Shown here: positions 8,505 through 15,744 of the stretch, in pieces
Position numbering within the stretch: the first letter of the stretch is position 1
How the letters are laid out: each line of letters opens with the position of its first letter
NCBI RefSeq assembly: GCF_000426225.1
Contig: NZ_AUEY01000036.1
Coordinates: 1-39,553 of the forward strand
DNA length: 39,553 bases
Direction: 5' to 3'
DNA from: Desulforegula conservatrix Mb1Pa
GTDB lineage: Bacteria; Desulfobacterota; Desulfobacteria; Desulfobacterales; Desulforegulaceae
The notes under the pieces: model-generated
Databases searched by the model: none
What the model was told of the DNA's origin: nothing
What the model saw: the letters and a program-made list of their open reading frames with translations, nothing else
Position numbers and translations under genes: made by a program

Positions 8505-8638
8505 TGATGGTCTCGCAAAAAGTCAAAAATGGGCTGTGTCGTCATGCCGGACTTGATCCGGCATCCAGTAATTTCAAATACTTCTGGATTCCGGCCTGCG
8601 CCGGAATGACGGTAATCGGACTTTTTGCGACCTTGTCA
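8505..8638 (+). repeat. Family A dispersed repeat, copy 3 (best preserved)
   Basis: Runs from TGATGGTCTCGCAAAAAGTC to GACTTTTTGCGACCTTGTCA. The termini are imperfect inverted repeats (TCGCAAAAAGTC / GACTTTTTGCGA). Inside are two REP-like palindromes: GTCATGCCGGACTTGATCCG (continuing GCATCCAG) and CTGGATTCCGGCCTGCGCCG (continuing GAATGAC). It begins three bases after the symporter stop codon. The short frame at 8504-8710 is just a translation of this repeat. Confidence 0.85.
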
Positions 8639-8660
8639 AGGATGAAACCCAAAAAAACCG

Positions 8661-8700
8661 AATGTTTTTTACTGAGCTTTTTTATAAAAAGCGACCCTAA
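8661..8700 (+). repeat. Family B hairpin repeat, diverged copy
   Basis: GAATGTTTTTTACTGAGCTT followed by TTTTATAAAAAGCGACCCTA. It keeps the AGCTTTTTT.AAAAAGCG hairpin and the GCGACCC tail start of the family, lying directly after a family A copy. Confidence 0.6.
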
Positions 8701-8777
8701 CAAGGCTTGATCCGTCCGATTATGCCTCTACAAATAAATACTGAATAATCTAAATTAAGCATTATATAAGGTGACAG

Positions 8778-10472
8778 ATGCCGGATACAAAAAAGTTCGA
8801 TGTAATATCAAATAAAATCAATCATCTGCGCGCCAAGAGAATTGAAATACTGAGGATGGAACCAGAGAGGGCTCTTGCGGCAATTATTAATGAGCCTGAA
8901 TCAGTAGCTCTCGTTCATTCCATTCCTGAAGAGGACTTTTTCGTTCTCATGCATGATGTGGGTGTTTATGATTTTCTTCCTGTTCTCGCAATGGCCAGCG
9001 ACAGGCAGTGGGAACATATCCTTGACATGGAGATATGGAAAACTGACAGAATCAGCTTGTTCGATCTTGGCAAATGGCTGGATGTGCTGATGAAGGCAGA
9101 TGCCCCACGCCTTGTAAGATGGCTTATGGAAACAAGGATAGATATTGCGGAATTCTATCTGAATCTGAATATTGAACTCAGGATCAGGGAGCATGATGAG
9201 GATCCTTCGGATTTTGAAGACGGTTTTACGACATTTGACGATGTTTTTTATTTCAGGATAAGGCCTCCTGAATATTCCGGAGTAAGTCTGGACAAGGAAG
9301 CGGCCCAGGATAGATATTTTCTGATAGACTCACTCCTCAAAGGTTTTGCCTCCCTTGATTATCCCAAGATGCTTGGCATGCTTCAGGAGTCCGACGCATT
9401 GCTTGTTTCAGAAGAAGAGGAAGAGCTTTATCGTCAGACAATTATTCGTCTTACAGAAAAAGGTTTTATCCCCTTTGAAGAAGCGCTCGGCGTATATCAG
9501 CCGCTTGCCAGTTGGGAAGATCCTGAATCAGGCAAAAGAAAAGTTGCGGCACCGGAAGACGAACCAGCGCTTTCTTTTTTACCCTCAGTAATTTTATCCG
9601 GATCAGGGTTTTTTAAGGATCTGCCTGTTTCCTTTGAGAAGATTGATCTGCCTGATTCTTTTGATAACGAGATTGCTGCCCTATGCAACAGAATCATTGT
9701 TTCAGACAGGAAGACTGTACGATCAAGGGACGAACTCAGGCAGGTAGTTGCAAAGTCCTGTGGTTATATAACATTGGGAATGAATGAAGTTGCAGAAAAG
9801 ACAGGATTGCCGGCTGATGTTATTATTGCAGAATACCATCTTGTTTATCTTTTCAGGGCTGGTTATTCGAGGGTTGTAAGCCTTCAGAGAGAAGCCAGGA
9901 AATGGATTGAAAAGAGCTGGTTCAGGAATCAGGGAATACCTCTCAGCTTCTGGGGTGAAGAATGGATGGGGGTACTTGGCGGGCTTCTTCTCAAAAGGCC
10001 ACTGTTTTTCTGCAATTATGAAAGTGGTCTGCTTTATCGAGATTTCAGGCATGAGGATGATATTCAAAAGACAAGACGGGCGATTGATTCAATGGTCACC
10101 CTTGACTCTGTCTTTGCCAGGATGGGAGCATCTATCCCTGGAATTTCAGGTGGGCTGCTGCAGGCCGCTCCTTTTGTTCTTACAATGTGGGCTAATGACT
10201 GGCTCAAGAGAACGGGCGGTGAATTTCCGATTCCTATTCGTGAATTTTCAGTATTTTATGGCGCCATTGTAGAAAATGGAGAAATAAGTACAGCAATGAA
10301 AGAAAACTTCATTGACTGGCTTTCTTCGGTGACATCAATGGAGCTGCCTGAAATTTTTGAAAAGATATGGTTTGCTTTTGAAGATGTCTTTAAGGATTTG
10401 GAAACCGAGTACAGGTATGTCAATATTTCTGATTTGGATCCGAAATATATAAAATATTTTTATATTGCTTAA
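8778..10472 (+). CDS. DUF6178-like protein
   Basis: 564 residues, soluble, rich in Asp, Glu, Phe and Leu, with no signal peptide or membrane helix. I recall similar proteins in Desulfobacterota annotated as DUF6178; the N-terminal pattern (LRAKRIEILRMEPERALAAI, then a HSIPEEDFFVLMHDVG segment and DLGKWLDVLMKADAPRLVRW) fits that family as I know it. No enzymatic motif was recognised and the function is unknown. The composition suggests an all-alpha repeat-like fold. ATG 8778 has AAGGTGACAG upstream. The gene is monocistronic: repeats lie before it and a hairpin after it, shared with the convergent cold-shock gene. Confidence 0.7.
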   Translation: MPDTKKFDVISNKINHLRAKRIEILRMEPERALAAIINEPESVALVHSIPEEDFFVLMHDVGVYDFLPVLAMASDRQWEHILDMEIWKTDRISLFDLGKWLDVLMKADAPRLVRWLMETRIDIAEFYLNLNIELRIREHDEDPSDFEDGFTTFDDVFYFRIRPPEYSGVSLDKEAAQDRYFLIDSLLKGFASLDYPKMLGMLQESDALLVSEEEEELYRQTIIRLTEKGFIPFEEALGVYQPLASWEDPESGKRKVAAPEDEPALSFLPSVILSGSGFFKDLPVSFEKIDLPDSFDNEIAALCNRIIVSDRKTVRSRDELRQVVAKSCGYITLGMNEVAEKTGLPADVIIAEYHLVYLFRAGYSRVVSLQREARKWIEKSWFRNQGIPLSFWGEEWMGVLGGLLLKRPLFFCNYESGLLYRDFRHEDDIQKTRRAIDSMVTLDSVFARMGASIPGISGGLLQAAPFVLTMWANDWLKRTGGEFPIPIREFSVFYGAIVENGEISTAMKENFIDWLSSVTSMELPEIFEKIWFAFEDVFKDLETEYRYVNISDLDPKYIKYFYIA

Positions 10473-10478
10473 AAATTT

Positions 10479-10519
10479 CAGGGCCGGCTGATCTGCTTCC
10501 AGGTATTCAGCCAGCCCTG
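10479..10519. terminator. Hairpin between convergent genes
   Basis: CAGGGC-C-GGCTGA (10479-10491) pairs with TCAGCC-A-GCCCTG (10507-10519), a 12-bp stem with one mismatch. It lies between the stops of the DUF6178-like gene (+) and the cold-shock gene (-). There is no long T-tract on the plus strand. It probably serves as a bidirectional terminator or 3'-end stabiliser. Confidence 0.5.
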
Positions 10520-10536
10520 TTATAATCAGCCTGCAT

Positions 10537-10740
10537 TTAAACTCTGGCTACATTTTTTGCCGCATAACCGCGGTCATTGCTCTCAATTTCGAAGTATACC
10601 TTTTCACCTTCAGCGAGAGTACGGAAGCCAGACATTGTTATTGAGCTGTAATGTACGAAAATATCTCCCGCGCCATCTGTCTGCTCAATAAAACCATAAC
10701 CTTTTTTGTCATTGAACCATTTTACAGTACCTTCTGCCAA
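10537..10740 (-). CDS. Cold-shock domain protein (CspA family)
   Basis: 67 residues, the standard size of a single cold-shock domain. RNP1 is KGYGFIE (about 13-19) and RNP2 is DIFVHYSSI (about 26-34); the N-terminal EGTVKWFNDKKGYGF is canonical. It binds single-stranded RNA or DNA and acts as an RNA chaperone in the cytoplasm. The start codon is TTG at 10740, read from a strong AGGAGG eight bases upstream; no in-frame ATG is available. Csp genes often have long regulatory 5' leaders; the 650-base gene-poor stretch upstream (10741-11395) leaves room for one, but I see no specific cold box. Confidence 0.93.
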   Translation of the reverse strand: MAEGTVKWFNDKKGYGFIEQTDGAGDIFVHYSSITMSGFRTLAEGEKVYFEIESNDRGYAAKNVARV

Positions 10741-11395
10741 AATACTTCCTCCTTTTTTCTCTTCTTGATACTCATGGGTATAGGCTTAAGAATATAGTAA
10801 CTCATTGCCATTATTGGATTTGTTGTATATCGCTTTCATCCTTGATAATGGAATGAAGCTGGAATTCTTTTTTTGGACTCTGATCCGGGATATATATAAG
10901 GCTGTGAATATGCATGGACAACCATATGGAAAAAACTATTTAAATTAATACAGAAAGAATAAATATTCAGCCGCGGCTTTCATTTTTATGGTCGGAATCT
11001 TTATTTCAAGGGTTTCGAAGGAATGATGAATACGAGGTTTTTCTGCCTTTTATGAGAATACTGTGCAGTATTATAAGGCTAAAGCATACATTTGCTCTTA
11101 AAACTTGAGATACTCGTAAAACATGGGCAAATCTTCTATAAAGACTACGACTCTTAGCTTGGATATGGATAGATAACATGCGTCGAAGGAATAAATCAAT
11201 AAAAAATTGCGAATATCATGTCTTTGAATGCAGTTTTCGCTGTTTCTAATGTGAATGATTCTTGAAAAATCTATAATATAGGTTCTGTTTTTTGAACTTA
11301 AGAGCTGCTTACGGTTCTTTAAAAGATAATTATGGCGGCAGTTGATGCAGGCAGGCATGTGTGGTCTGATTCTTACCCGCCCGCATCAATAGAGA
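10741..11395. other. Gene-poor gap upstream of the cold-shock gene
   Basis: 655 bases between divergently spaced minus-strand genes. The last bases nearest the cold-shock gene carry its AGGAGG ribosome site and probably its leader and promoter. The region is AT-rich. Apart from a doubtful minus-strand frame at 11098-11358, nothing recognisable was found: no repeat of either family, no tRNA. Confidence 0.6.
11098..11358 (-). CDS. Doubtful small hypothetical protein
   Basis: An 86-residue frame starting MPACINCRHNYLL and ending FIEDLPMFYEYLKF. The alternating hydrophobic stretches (RTYIIDFSRIIHI, LRVVVFIEDLPMF) look protein-like and vaguely recall the beta-alpha pattern of STAS-type domains, but no ribosome binding site precedes ATG 11358 and no family was recognised. 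It could be a decayed gene. It ends without any terminator. I list it so that it can be tested, not because I am convinced. Confidence 0.2.
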   Translation of the reverse strand: MPACINCRHNYLLKNRKQLLSSKNRTYIIDFSRIIHIRNSENCIQRHDIRNFLLIYSFDACYLSISKLRVVVFIEDLPMFYEYLKF

Positions 11396-12745
11396 TTAGT
11401 TTGAGCTTAGCTCTTTTACTATGCCTTCCATATAGTTTCTGATTTCATCGAGTCTTGGCTCTGACAGCGCCTCGAATCTTAAGACCAGAGCAGGCTGGGT
11501 ATTGGATGCCCTGACAAGTCCCCATCCGTCATCAAAAAGAACCCTTGCTCCGTCAATATCAATTATCTTGTGTTTTGATCTGAAGTATTCCTTTGCTTTT
11601 TCAACAGTCTGGAATTTTTTATCATCCGGACAGTCAACCCTTATTTCAGGAGTATTGAAAGTCTTTGGAAGGTCAGATATCAGATCGGATAGCTTTCTGT
11701 CTGTGTTTGACATTATTTCAAGCAGTCTGCACGCTGCGTATATTGCGTCATCATAACCGAAATACCTGTCTTCAAAGAACATATGGCCGCTCATTTCTCC
11801 TGCAAGAGCTGCTTTTTCAGTCTTCATCTTCTCTTTAATAAGGGAATGGCCGGTTTTCCACATGATGGCATTTCCGCCATTTTTCTCTATATCATCATAC
11901 ATGACCTGGGAGCATTTTACCTCGGATATGAATGTAGCTCCCGGACGCCGTGACAGAATCTCTCTTGAGAAAATGACCAGAAGCTGGTCTCCGTAGATGA
12001 TGTCGCCTTTTTCGCTTATAACGCCTATTCTGTCAGAATCACCATCAAAGCCTATGCCTGCGTCAAGCTTTTCTTTTTTTACAAGTTCAATCAGGTCTTT
12101 CAGATTTTTTAGTACAGTAGGATCTGCTTCATGATTCGGGAAAGTCCCATCCATATCGCAATAGATGTCGTGAACCTCGCATCCAAGCTCCCTGAGTACT
12201 GGTACCCCAACAACGCCGCCTGTCCCGTTTCCTGCATCAAGACCTATCTTAAGCTTTCTGTTTAGTTTAATATTCCCAAGCAGATATGATTTGTAAGGAG
12301 TGACTGCATCAGCATTTTCAGCTTTTCCTGAGCCTTTTTCATAATCTCCGGCAAGAATAAGATCCCTGATTTTCTTCAGATCCTCACCGTGAACGGAGTC
12401 AGTTTTTCGGCACATCTTGAATCCGTTGTATTCAGGAGGATTATGGCTTGCTGTGACCATTATTCCGCCTTCAGCCTTGAAATGTCTTATTGAAAAATAA
12501 AGCACTGGAGTAGGGCATATGCCTATGTCTACAACATCACAACCTGTGGACATGAGGCCCTGCTTGAGCTTTTCAGTATATGAATTCGAGGTCAGCCTGC
12601 AATCTCTTCCAACCATGATTCTTCTGCATCCATGTCTGATTAGGTAAGTGCCTGCAGCTTTTCCAATGTTTATGACATCGTCTTCTGTAAGATCCTCGCC
12701 TGCAATGCCTCTGATATCATATTCCCTGAAGATTCCGGGATTCAT
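11396..12745 (-). CDS. Phosphomannomutase/phosphoglucomutase (AlgC/ManB type)
   Basis: 449 residues, typical for the alpha-D-phosphohexomutase superfamily. The four active-site motifs are present in order: the phosphoserine loop TASHNPPEYNGFK (Ser100), the Mg2+ loop DGDSDRIG (about 233-240), the sugar-specificity loop GEMSGHMFF (about 315-323), and the phosphate-binding loop RASNTQPALVLRFE (about 410-423). GEMSGH is the form found in bifunctional PMM/PGM enzymes. It converts mannose-6-P/glucose-6-P to the 1-phosphates, feeding nucleotide-sugar synthesis for surface glycans such as those made by the operon at 21458-28630. ATG 12745 has AGGAG six bases upstream. It is monocistronic, with repeats upstream. 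Confidence 0.92.
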   Translation of the reverse strand: MNPGIFREYDIRGIAGEDLTEDDVINIGKAAGTYLIRHGCRRIMVGRDCRLTSNSYTEKLKQGLMSTGCDVVDIGICPTPVLYFSIRHFKAEGGIMVTASHNPPEYNGFKMCRKTDSVHGEDLKKIRDLILAGDYEKGSGKAENADAVTPYKSYLLGNIKLNRKLKIGLDAGNGTGGVVGVPVLRELGCEVHDIYCDMDGTFPNHEADPTVLKNLKDLIELVKKEKLDAGIGFDGDSDRIGVISEKGDIIYGDQLLVIFSREILSRRPGATFISEVKCSQVMYDDIEKNGGNAIMWKTGHSLIKEKMKTEKAALAGEMSGHMFFEDRYFGYDDAIYAACRLLEIMSNTDRKLSDLISDLPKTFNTPEIRVDCPDDKKFQTVEKAKEYFRSKHKIIDIDGARVLFDDGWGLVRASNTQPALVLRFEALSEPRLDEIRNYMEGIVKELSSN

Positions 12746-12837
12746 CGTATTCTCCTGTGGTAATAAGTAAAAAGTTTATAAACGCTATAGTGCTGTTTGC
12801 TCTTGATCAGAAGCAATAATGTGTGCCATTGGTGGAG

Positions 12838-12866
12838 CGATCTTTGAAAAAAGCTCCACAAAGGTT
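12838..12866 (-). repeat. Family B hairpin repeat, eroded copy
   Basis: GATCTTTGAAAAAAGCTCCA followed by CAAAGGTT corresponds to the inverted form CTTTTTGAAAAAAGCTCCGC followed by AAAAACTTTT seen at 15611. It lies in the upstream region of the phosphohexomutase gene, nine bases before a family A copy. Confidence 0.55.
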
Positions 12867-12874
12867 ATCTGTAT

Positions 12875-13030
12875 TGATGGACTCGCAAAAAGTCAGAAAA
12901 AGGCTTCTGTGTCATGCCTGATTTGATAAGGCATTCAGTATTTTCAGACAGTTAAGGATTCAGACTTCCGGTTTTCACCAGGACAGCCCCCACCGGAATG
13001 ACTGAAACTGGACTTTTTGTGATCTTGTCA
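12875..13030 (+). repeat. Family A dispersed repeat, copy 4 (longest)
   Basis: From TGATGGACTCGCAAAAAGTC to GGACTTTTTGTGATCTTGTCA. The internal palindromes are decayed (GTCATGCCTGATTTGATAAG, and CCGGTTTTCACCAGGACAGC preceding CCCCACCGGAATGAC). At about 156 bp it is some 20 bp longer than the other copies, because of extra sequence in the second palindrome. Confidence 0.75.
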
Positions 13031-13281
13031 ATATTCAAGATGCGTATAGCTTTATTTTATGATTATGCTCCCTGTCATTTCACTTCTATGACCACCGAGT
13101 TTCATTACGGCAGATTCGAATTATTCTGACAGATTGTGTCAGATATCATTCTGCTCATGGGTGTGTCAAAATATTTCGTAGGATTCACAAAATCGTATCG
13201 TTTATTTGTTATGGAGTGCGTAATATATGCTTGTCATAATTTGCCGTGGTGAGATCCATAGTTTTCAGAAAATAATGCGGC
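13031..13281. other. Rest of the gap after repeat copy 4
   Basis: AT-rich sequence with no gene, repeat or clear terminator recognised. Together with the two repeats it makes up a 536-base gap between the repeat-protein gene and the phosphohexomutase gene. Confidence 0.5.
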
Positions 13282-13905
13282 TCAATTTACGTCCTTATTT
13301 GTCGCAAGACTCAGCTTTCTCCAGATTTTTTTGATTTCAGGCTTCCATTTTGGATGGCTGAGTGCTTCACCCCTCCAGAATGCTCCTGAATCTACAAGCT
13401 CTTCCAGAGCTTTCCAGCCTGCCTCATAATCAAACTGTTTCCACATTGTCCCTGCCTTGTAAATAAACGCAGGTTCTCTTGCAGATATAAGGCCGGACAG
13501 ACCTTTATGAAAATCAAACTGTTTCCAGTGGATCCCTGAGTAAAATATGAATTCCGCGTTGCCGATTCTTAAAAGTGCGTCAAGGCCTTTATCAAAATCC
13601 ATGTTTTTCCAGTCCAGGCCAGCGTAGTATATCAGTTTAGCCTCTTTTTTTTCAGTCAGCTTTTCAAGAGCTGCTTCAAAGTCGAATTCCTTCCATTTTC
13701 TGCCAGCTTTGAGTATTGCATCGCAGTCACCGGTTTTTATCAGGAATGCAAAGGCTTTCTGGTAATTAAACTTTTTCCAGTAGATTCCTGCTTTATAAAC
13801 AGAATCAGCAGATTTTAACTTTATCAGAAGATCAAGGCCTGATTCAAAGTCGAATTCGGGATTTTCAGCGCCTTGTTTTATTAATTGCTTGATGTCTGTG
13901 TTCAT
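13282..13905 (-). CDS. Solenoid protein of six 28-residue repeats, MoxR/VWA-associated
   Basis: 207 residues from ATG 13905 (MNTDIKQLIKQGAENPEFDF). From residue 15 the chain is built of units of exactly 28 residues beginning at 15, 43, 71, 99, 127 and 155. The unit reads roughly WKxFDFxKGLxxLIxxxxAxFIYxAGxx, with a Trp opening units 2-6, a conserved Phe-Asp-Phe/Tyr, and a late Ala/Ser-Gly. This looks like a short helix-turn-helix solenoid; I do not recognise a named family. No signal peptide, so cytoplasmic. The frame is open for 19 more codons upstream, but that part lies in a REP hairpin (13936-13963), and ATG 13905 has GGAG upstream. It is the last of three minus-strand genes after a MoxR ATPase and a VWA metallopeptidase; I infer it may be an adaptor or substrate for them. 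Confidence 0.75.
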   Translation of the reverse strand: MNTDIKQLIKQGAENPEFDFESGLDLLIKLKSADSVYKAGIYWKKFNYQKAFAFLIKTGDCDAILKAGRKWKEFDFEAALEKLTEKKEAKLIYYAGLDWKNMDFDKGLDALLRIGNAEFIFYSGIHWKQFDFHKGLSGLISAREPAFIYKAGTMWKQFDYEAGWKALEELVDSGAFWRGEALSHPKWKPEIKKIWRKLSLATNKDVN

Positions 13906-13935
13906 TGATTTGTATTGACTCCATTCAGGCTTTTT

Positions 13936-13963
13936 GGTGCGCAAACCTTGCGGTTTGAGCACC
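13936..13963. repeat. REP-like hairpin
   Basis: GGTGCGCAAACC (13936-13947), loop TTGC, then GGTTTGAGCACC (13952-13963), followed by CTACG: a near-perfect 12-bp stem with one mismatch. The motif GTAGGGTGC-CAAACC is a common REP-type repeat in many proteobacterial genomes. It lies directly upstream of the repeat-protein gene. Confidence 0.7.
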
Positions 13964-13970
13964 CTACGAA

Positions 13971-14025
13971 CAAATCCATAAAGTTTTTTGCGGAGCTTTT
14001 TTCAAAAAAGCGACCCGCCGGAGGC
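13971..14025 (+). repeat. Family B hairpin repeat, full copy
   Basis: CAAATCCATAAAGTTTTTTG, then CGGAGCTTTTTTCAAAAAAG, then CGACCCGCCGGAGGC. The core AGCTTTTTTCAAAAAAGCG is self-complementary. It is near-identical to the copy at 21302 and the inverse of the one at 15596. It sits 15 bases past the VWA gene's stop. Confidence 0.8.
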
Positions 14026-14039
14026 TCAAATGCAATAGG

Positions 14040-15464
14040 TTATCTCTGACTTCCTACAATTTTTATTTTCTCAACATGCCCAAAATGCGGTCTGAATGGT
14101 TCGGTTCTGTTTCCGGATACCAGCCAGATCGTTTTGGGGTATGGTCTGAGCTGTTCGAGATCATAAATGTATCCGTCTGTGATCACGATTACCATTTCAT
14201 GCCTGTTTTTAAGGAATGAATTGAACATGGGCGCAAAAATGGTTGTTCCGCTGCTGCCTGTTTTTATGATCTTCCAGTCACCTTTTTTATATATGAAAGG
14301 TTTTTCAGGATCGTCTGAATTTGAATTTCTTGTTCCGTCCCGCCTTGGTGTGAAAAGCGTTTCGTCAATGCAGATAAGATGAACCCTGTATCTGTCAAGA
14401 AGTCCTTCTATGGCTCCGAAAGCAGCCTCGATCTCTCTTGGCGTGATGGTCATGGACGCTGAAACATCCACAGCCACAATTATTCTTTCCTTTTCCCTGA
14501 ATACCCTGCCTGGAGAATATATTCCGCTGTCAGCGTATCTTCTGCTGAATTTTGAGGCGGAATATTTCCATTCATTTGATGGTGCGGTTTTATCCACAAT
14601 AGACCTGATCTTTTTTCTGAAAGACATATCAATGGATAAAGGCGTGGTTATCATCCTTCTGATATCCTGATAGATCCTGTCATTATGAGAGTCTGTTATG
14701 CTGTCCGAGAATCTGATTATCCTTTTGAGGCTGGCCTTTAACTGCCTCCTGTTGCTTTCCATATCCATGAAATGAACCCCTGCGTGCGAGGTTCCTCCGT
14801 TGGGATTTTTGAAAACCAAGGCATTTTTTTCTTCAAGTATCTCAAAGGAATCTTCCTGTTTAGCCTTTTCTATTGCTTCGTACGGAACTGGGACGTGTTC
14901 ACGTTTTTCATGAGTCAGATGCTTTCTAACTTCATTTATGAATTCAATAAGCTGTCCTGGCCCTCTATTCGTGATCCATTGAAAGACCTCTTCCCATGTT
15001 GGATCATTATTCCCGGTTTCCTGATAAAATGCCTTTGGAATTACTGGCACGCCGATCGGAAGAATGATTTCAGCATTTTTTTTAGCGCCAGAGAAAAAGC
15101 GAGTATCTGGATTAAGAATATAGCTGTTCACCACCATATCCTGACACAGATTCTGCATATACATGTCCTGGCCCTTAGCAGTGTGTACAGATGATCTGTG
15201 ATCATGGTCAAAGACTATATGCAGAAGCTCGTGAACCAGAAGCCCGACAAGTTCTTCTTTGTTTTTTGAGATAACGAAATCAGGATTGTATATGATGAGA
15301 GGTCTGTAATCGGACGATGTCAGGCCGAGCGTAGGAATTGAATCATCCACCGCAAACTGAACTGACTGGTAAAAATAAGACGTAAATCTGCTTTTTTGCC
15401 AGAGAAGCTCCAGGGCTGAGTCCCAGATTTTTTTTGATTCTTTTGCTTTGCCTGTATCAGACAT
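14040..15464 (-). CDS. Zinc-metallopeptidase / VWA-like protein (DUF2201 type)
   Basis: 474 residues. The N-terminal half contains LVHELLHIVFDHDHR (76-90), an HExxH zinc site (H78, H82) with a following HDH as possible third ligand. The C-terminal half has IIVAVDVSASMT (about 329-340), a MIDAS DxSxS, and later MVIVITDGYIYDL, matching the VWA-like domain. This two-part layout is that of DUF2201 'putative metallopeptidase' proteins, which are regularly encoded next to a MoxR AAA+ ATPase. Cytoplasmic, no signal peptide. It is the second gene of a minus-strand set: MoxR lies 280 bases upstream (a gap filled with repeats) and the 28-residue repeat protein downstream. Start ATG 15464 has only a weak purine-rich AGAGAG upstream. 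Probably a chaperone-like MoxR partner; the substrate is unknown. Confidence 0.85.
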   Translation of the reverse strand: MSDTGKAKESKKIWDSALELLWQKSRFTSYFYQSVQFAVDDSIPTLGLTSSDYRPLIIYNPDFVISKNKEELVGLLVHELLHIVFDHDHRSSVHTAKGQDMYMQNLCQDMVVNSYILNPDTRFFSGAKKNAEIILPIGVPVIPKAFYQETGNNDPTWEEVFQWITNRGPGQLIEFINEVRKHLTHEKREHVPVPYEAIEKAKQEDSFEILEEKNALVFKNPNGGTSHAGVHFMDMESNRRQLKASLKRIIRFSDSITDSHNDRIYQDIRRMITTPLSIDMSFRKKIRSIVDKTAPSNEWKYSASKFSRRYADSGIYSPGRVFREKERIIVAVDVSASMTITPREIEAAFGAIEGLLDRYRVHLICIDETLFTPRRDGTRNSNSDDPEKPFIYKKGDWKIIKTGSSGTTIFAPMFNSFLKNRHEMVIVITDGYIYDLEQLRPYPKTIWLVSGNRTEPFRPHFGHVEKIKIVGSQR

Positions 15465-15549
15465 TATAAATAATTGACTCTCTAATGTTTGCTGCCTTTT
15501 TGATTGTGCCTTGTATGGTTAATTTGCCATAAAAAAGGCCTACTCGTAG

Positions 15550-15583
15550 GTCGGATTAGGACGCCCTTTGTCCGTAATCCGAC
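15550..15583. repeat. REP-like hairpin (GTCGGATTA type)
   Basis: GTCGGATTA (15550-15558) is perfectly complementary to TAATCCGAC (15575-15583), preceded by CGTAG. The GTAGGTCGGATTA...TAATCCGACA pattern is a widespread REP repeat. It lies between the MoxR and VWA genes, just before a family B copy. Confidence 0.75.
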
Positions 15584-15595
15584 ATTCAGCCGAAT

Positions 15596-15640
15596 GCCTC
15601 CGGCGGGTCGCTTTTTGAAAAAAGCTCCGCAAAAACTTTT
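15596..15640 (-). repeat. Family B hairpin repeat, inverted full copy
   Basis: GCCTCCGGCGGGTCGCTTTT followed by TGAAAAAAGCTCCGCAAAAA and CTTTT. It is the reverse complement of the copies at 13971 and 21302. Several short open frames on both strands here are translations of this repeat and were left out. Confidence 0.8.
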
Positions 15641-15697
15641 GGGTTTGAGGAATATAGCCGTTCTCAAACATTACAAATCCATAAAGTTTAAGGGGGC

Positions 15698-15726
15698 GCG
15701 GGGGGATTTTTTCAAAAATCCCACGC
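15698..15726. repeat. Hairpin GGGATTTTT / AAAAATCCC
   Basis: GGGATTTTT (15703-15711) pairs perfectly with AAAAATCCC (15714-15722) inside GCGGGG...CCACGC. It is preceded by CAAATCCATAAAGTTT (about 15666-15681), the same leader as the family B copy at 13971, so it may be a shuffled member of the repeat group. It lies 19 bases past the MoxR stop codon and may act as its terminator. Confidence 0.55.
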
Positions 15727-15744
15727 ATTTTCTGTATAAAGCCT

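Noticed and set aside
8504..8710. 68-residue plus-strand frame after the symporter
   Set aside because: It is a translation of the family A repeat (MVSQKVKNGLCRHAGLDPAS type), a well-known false gene pattern.
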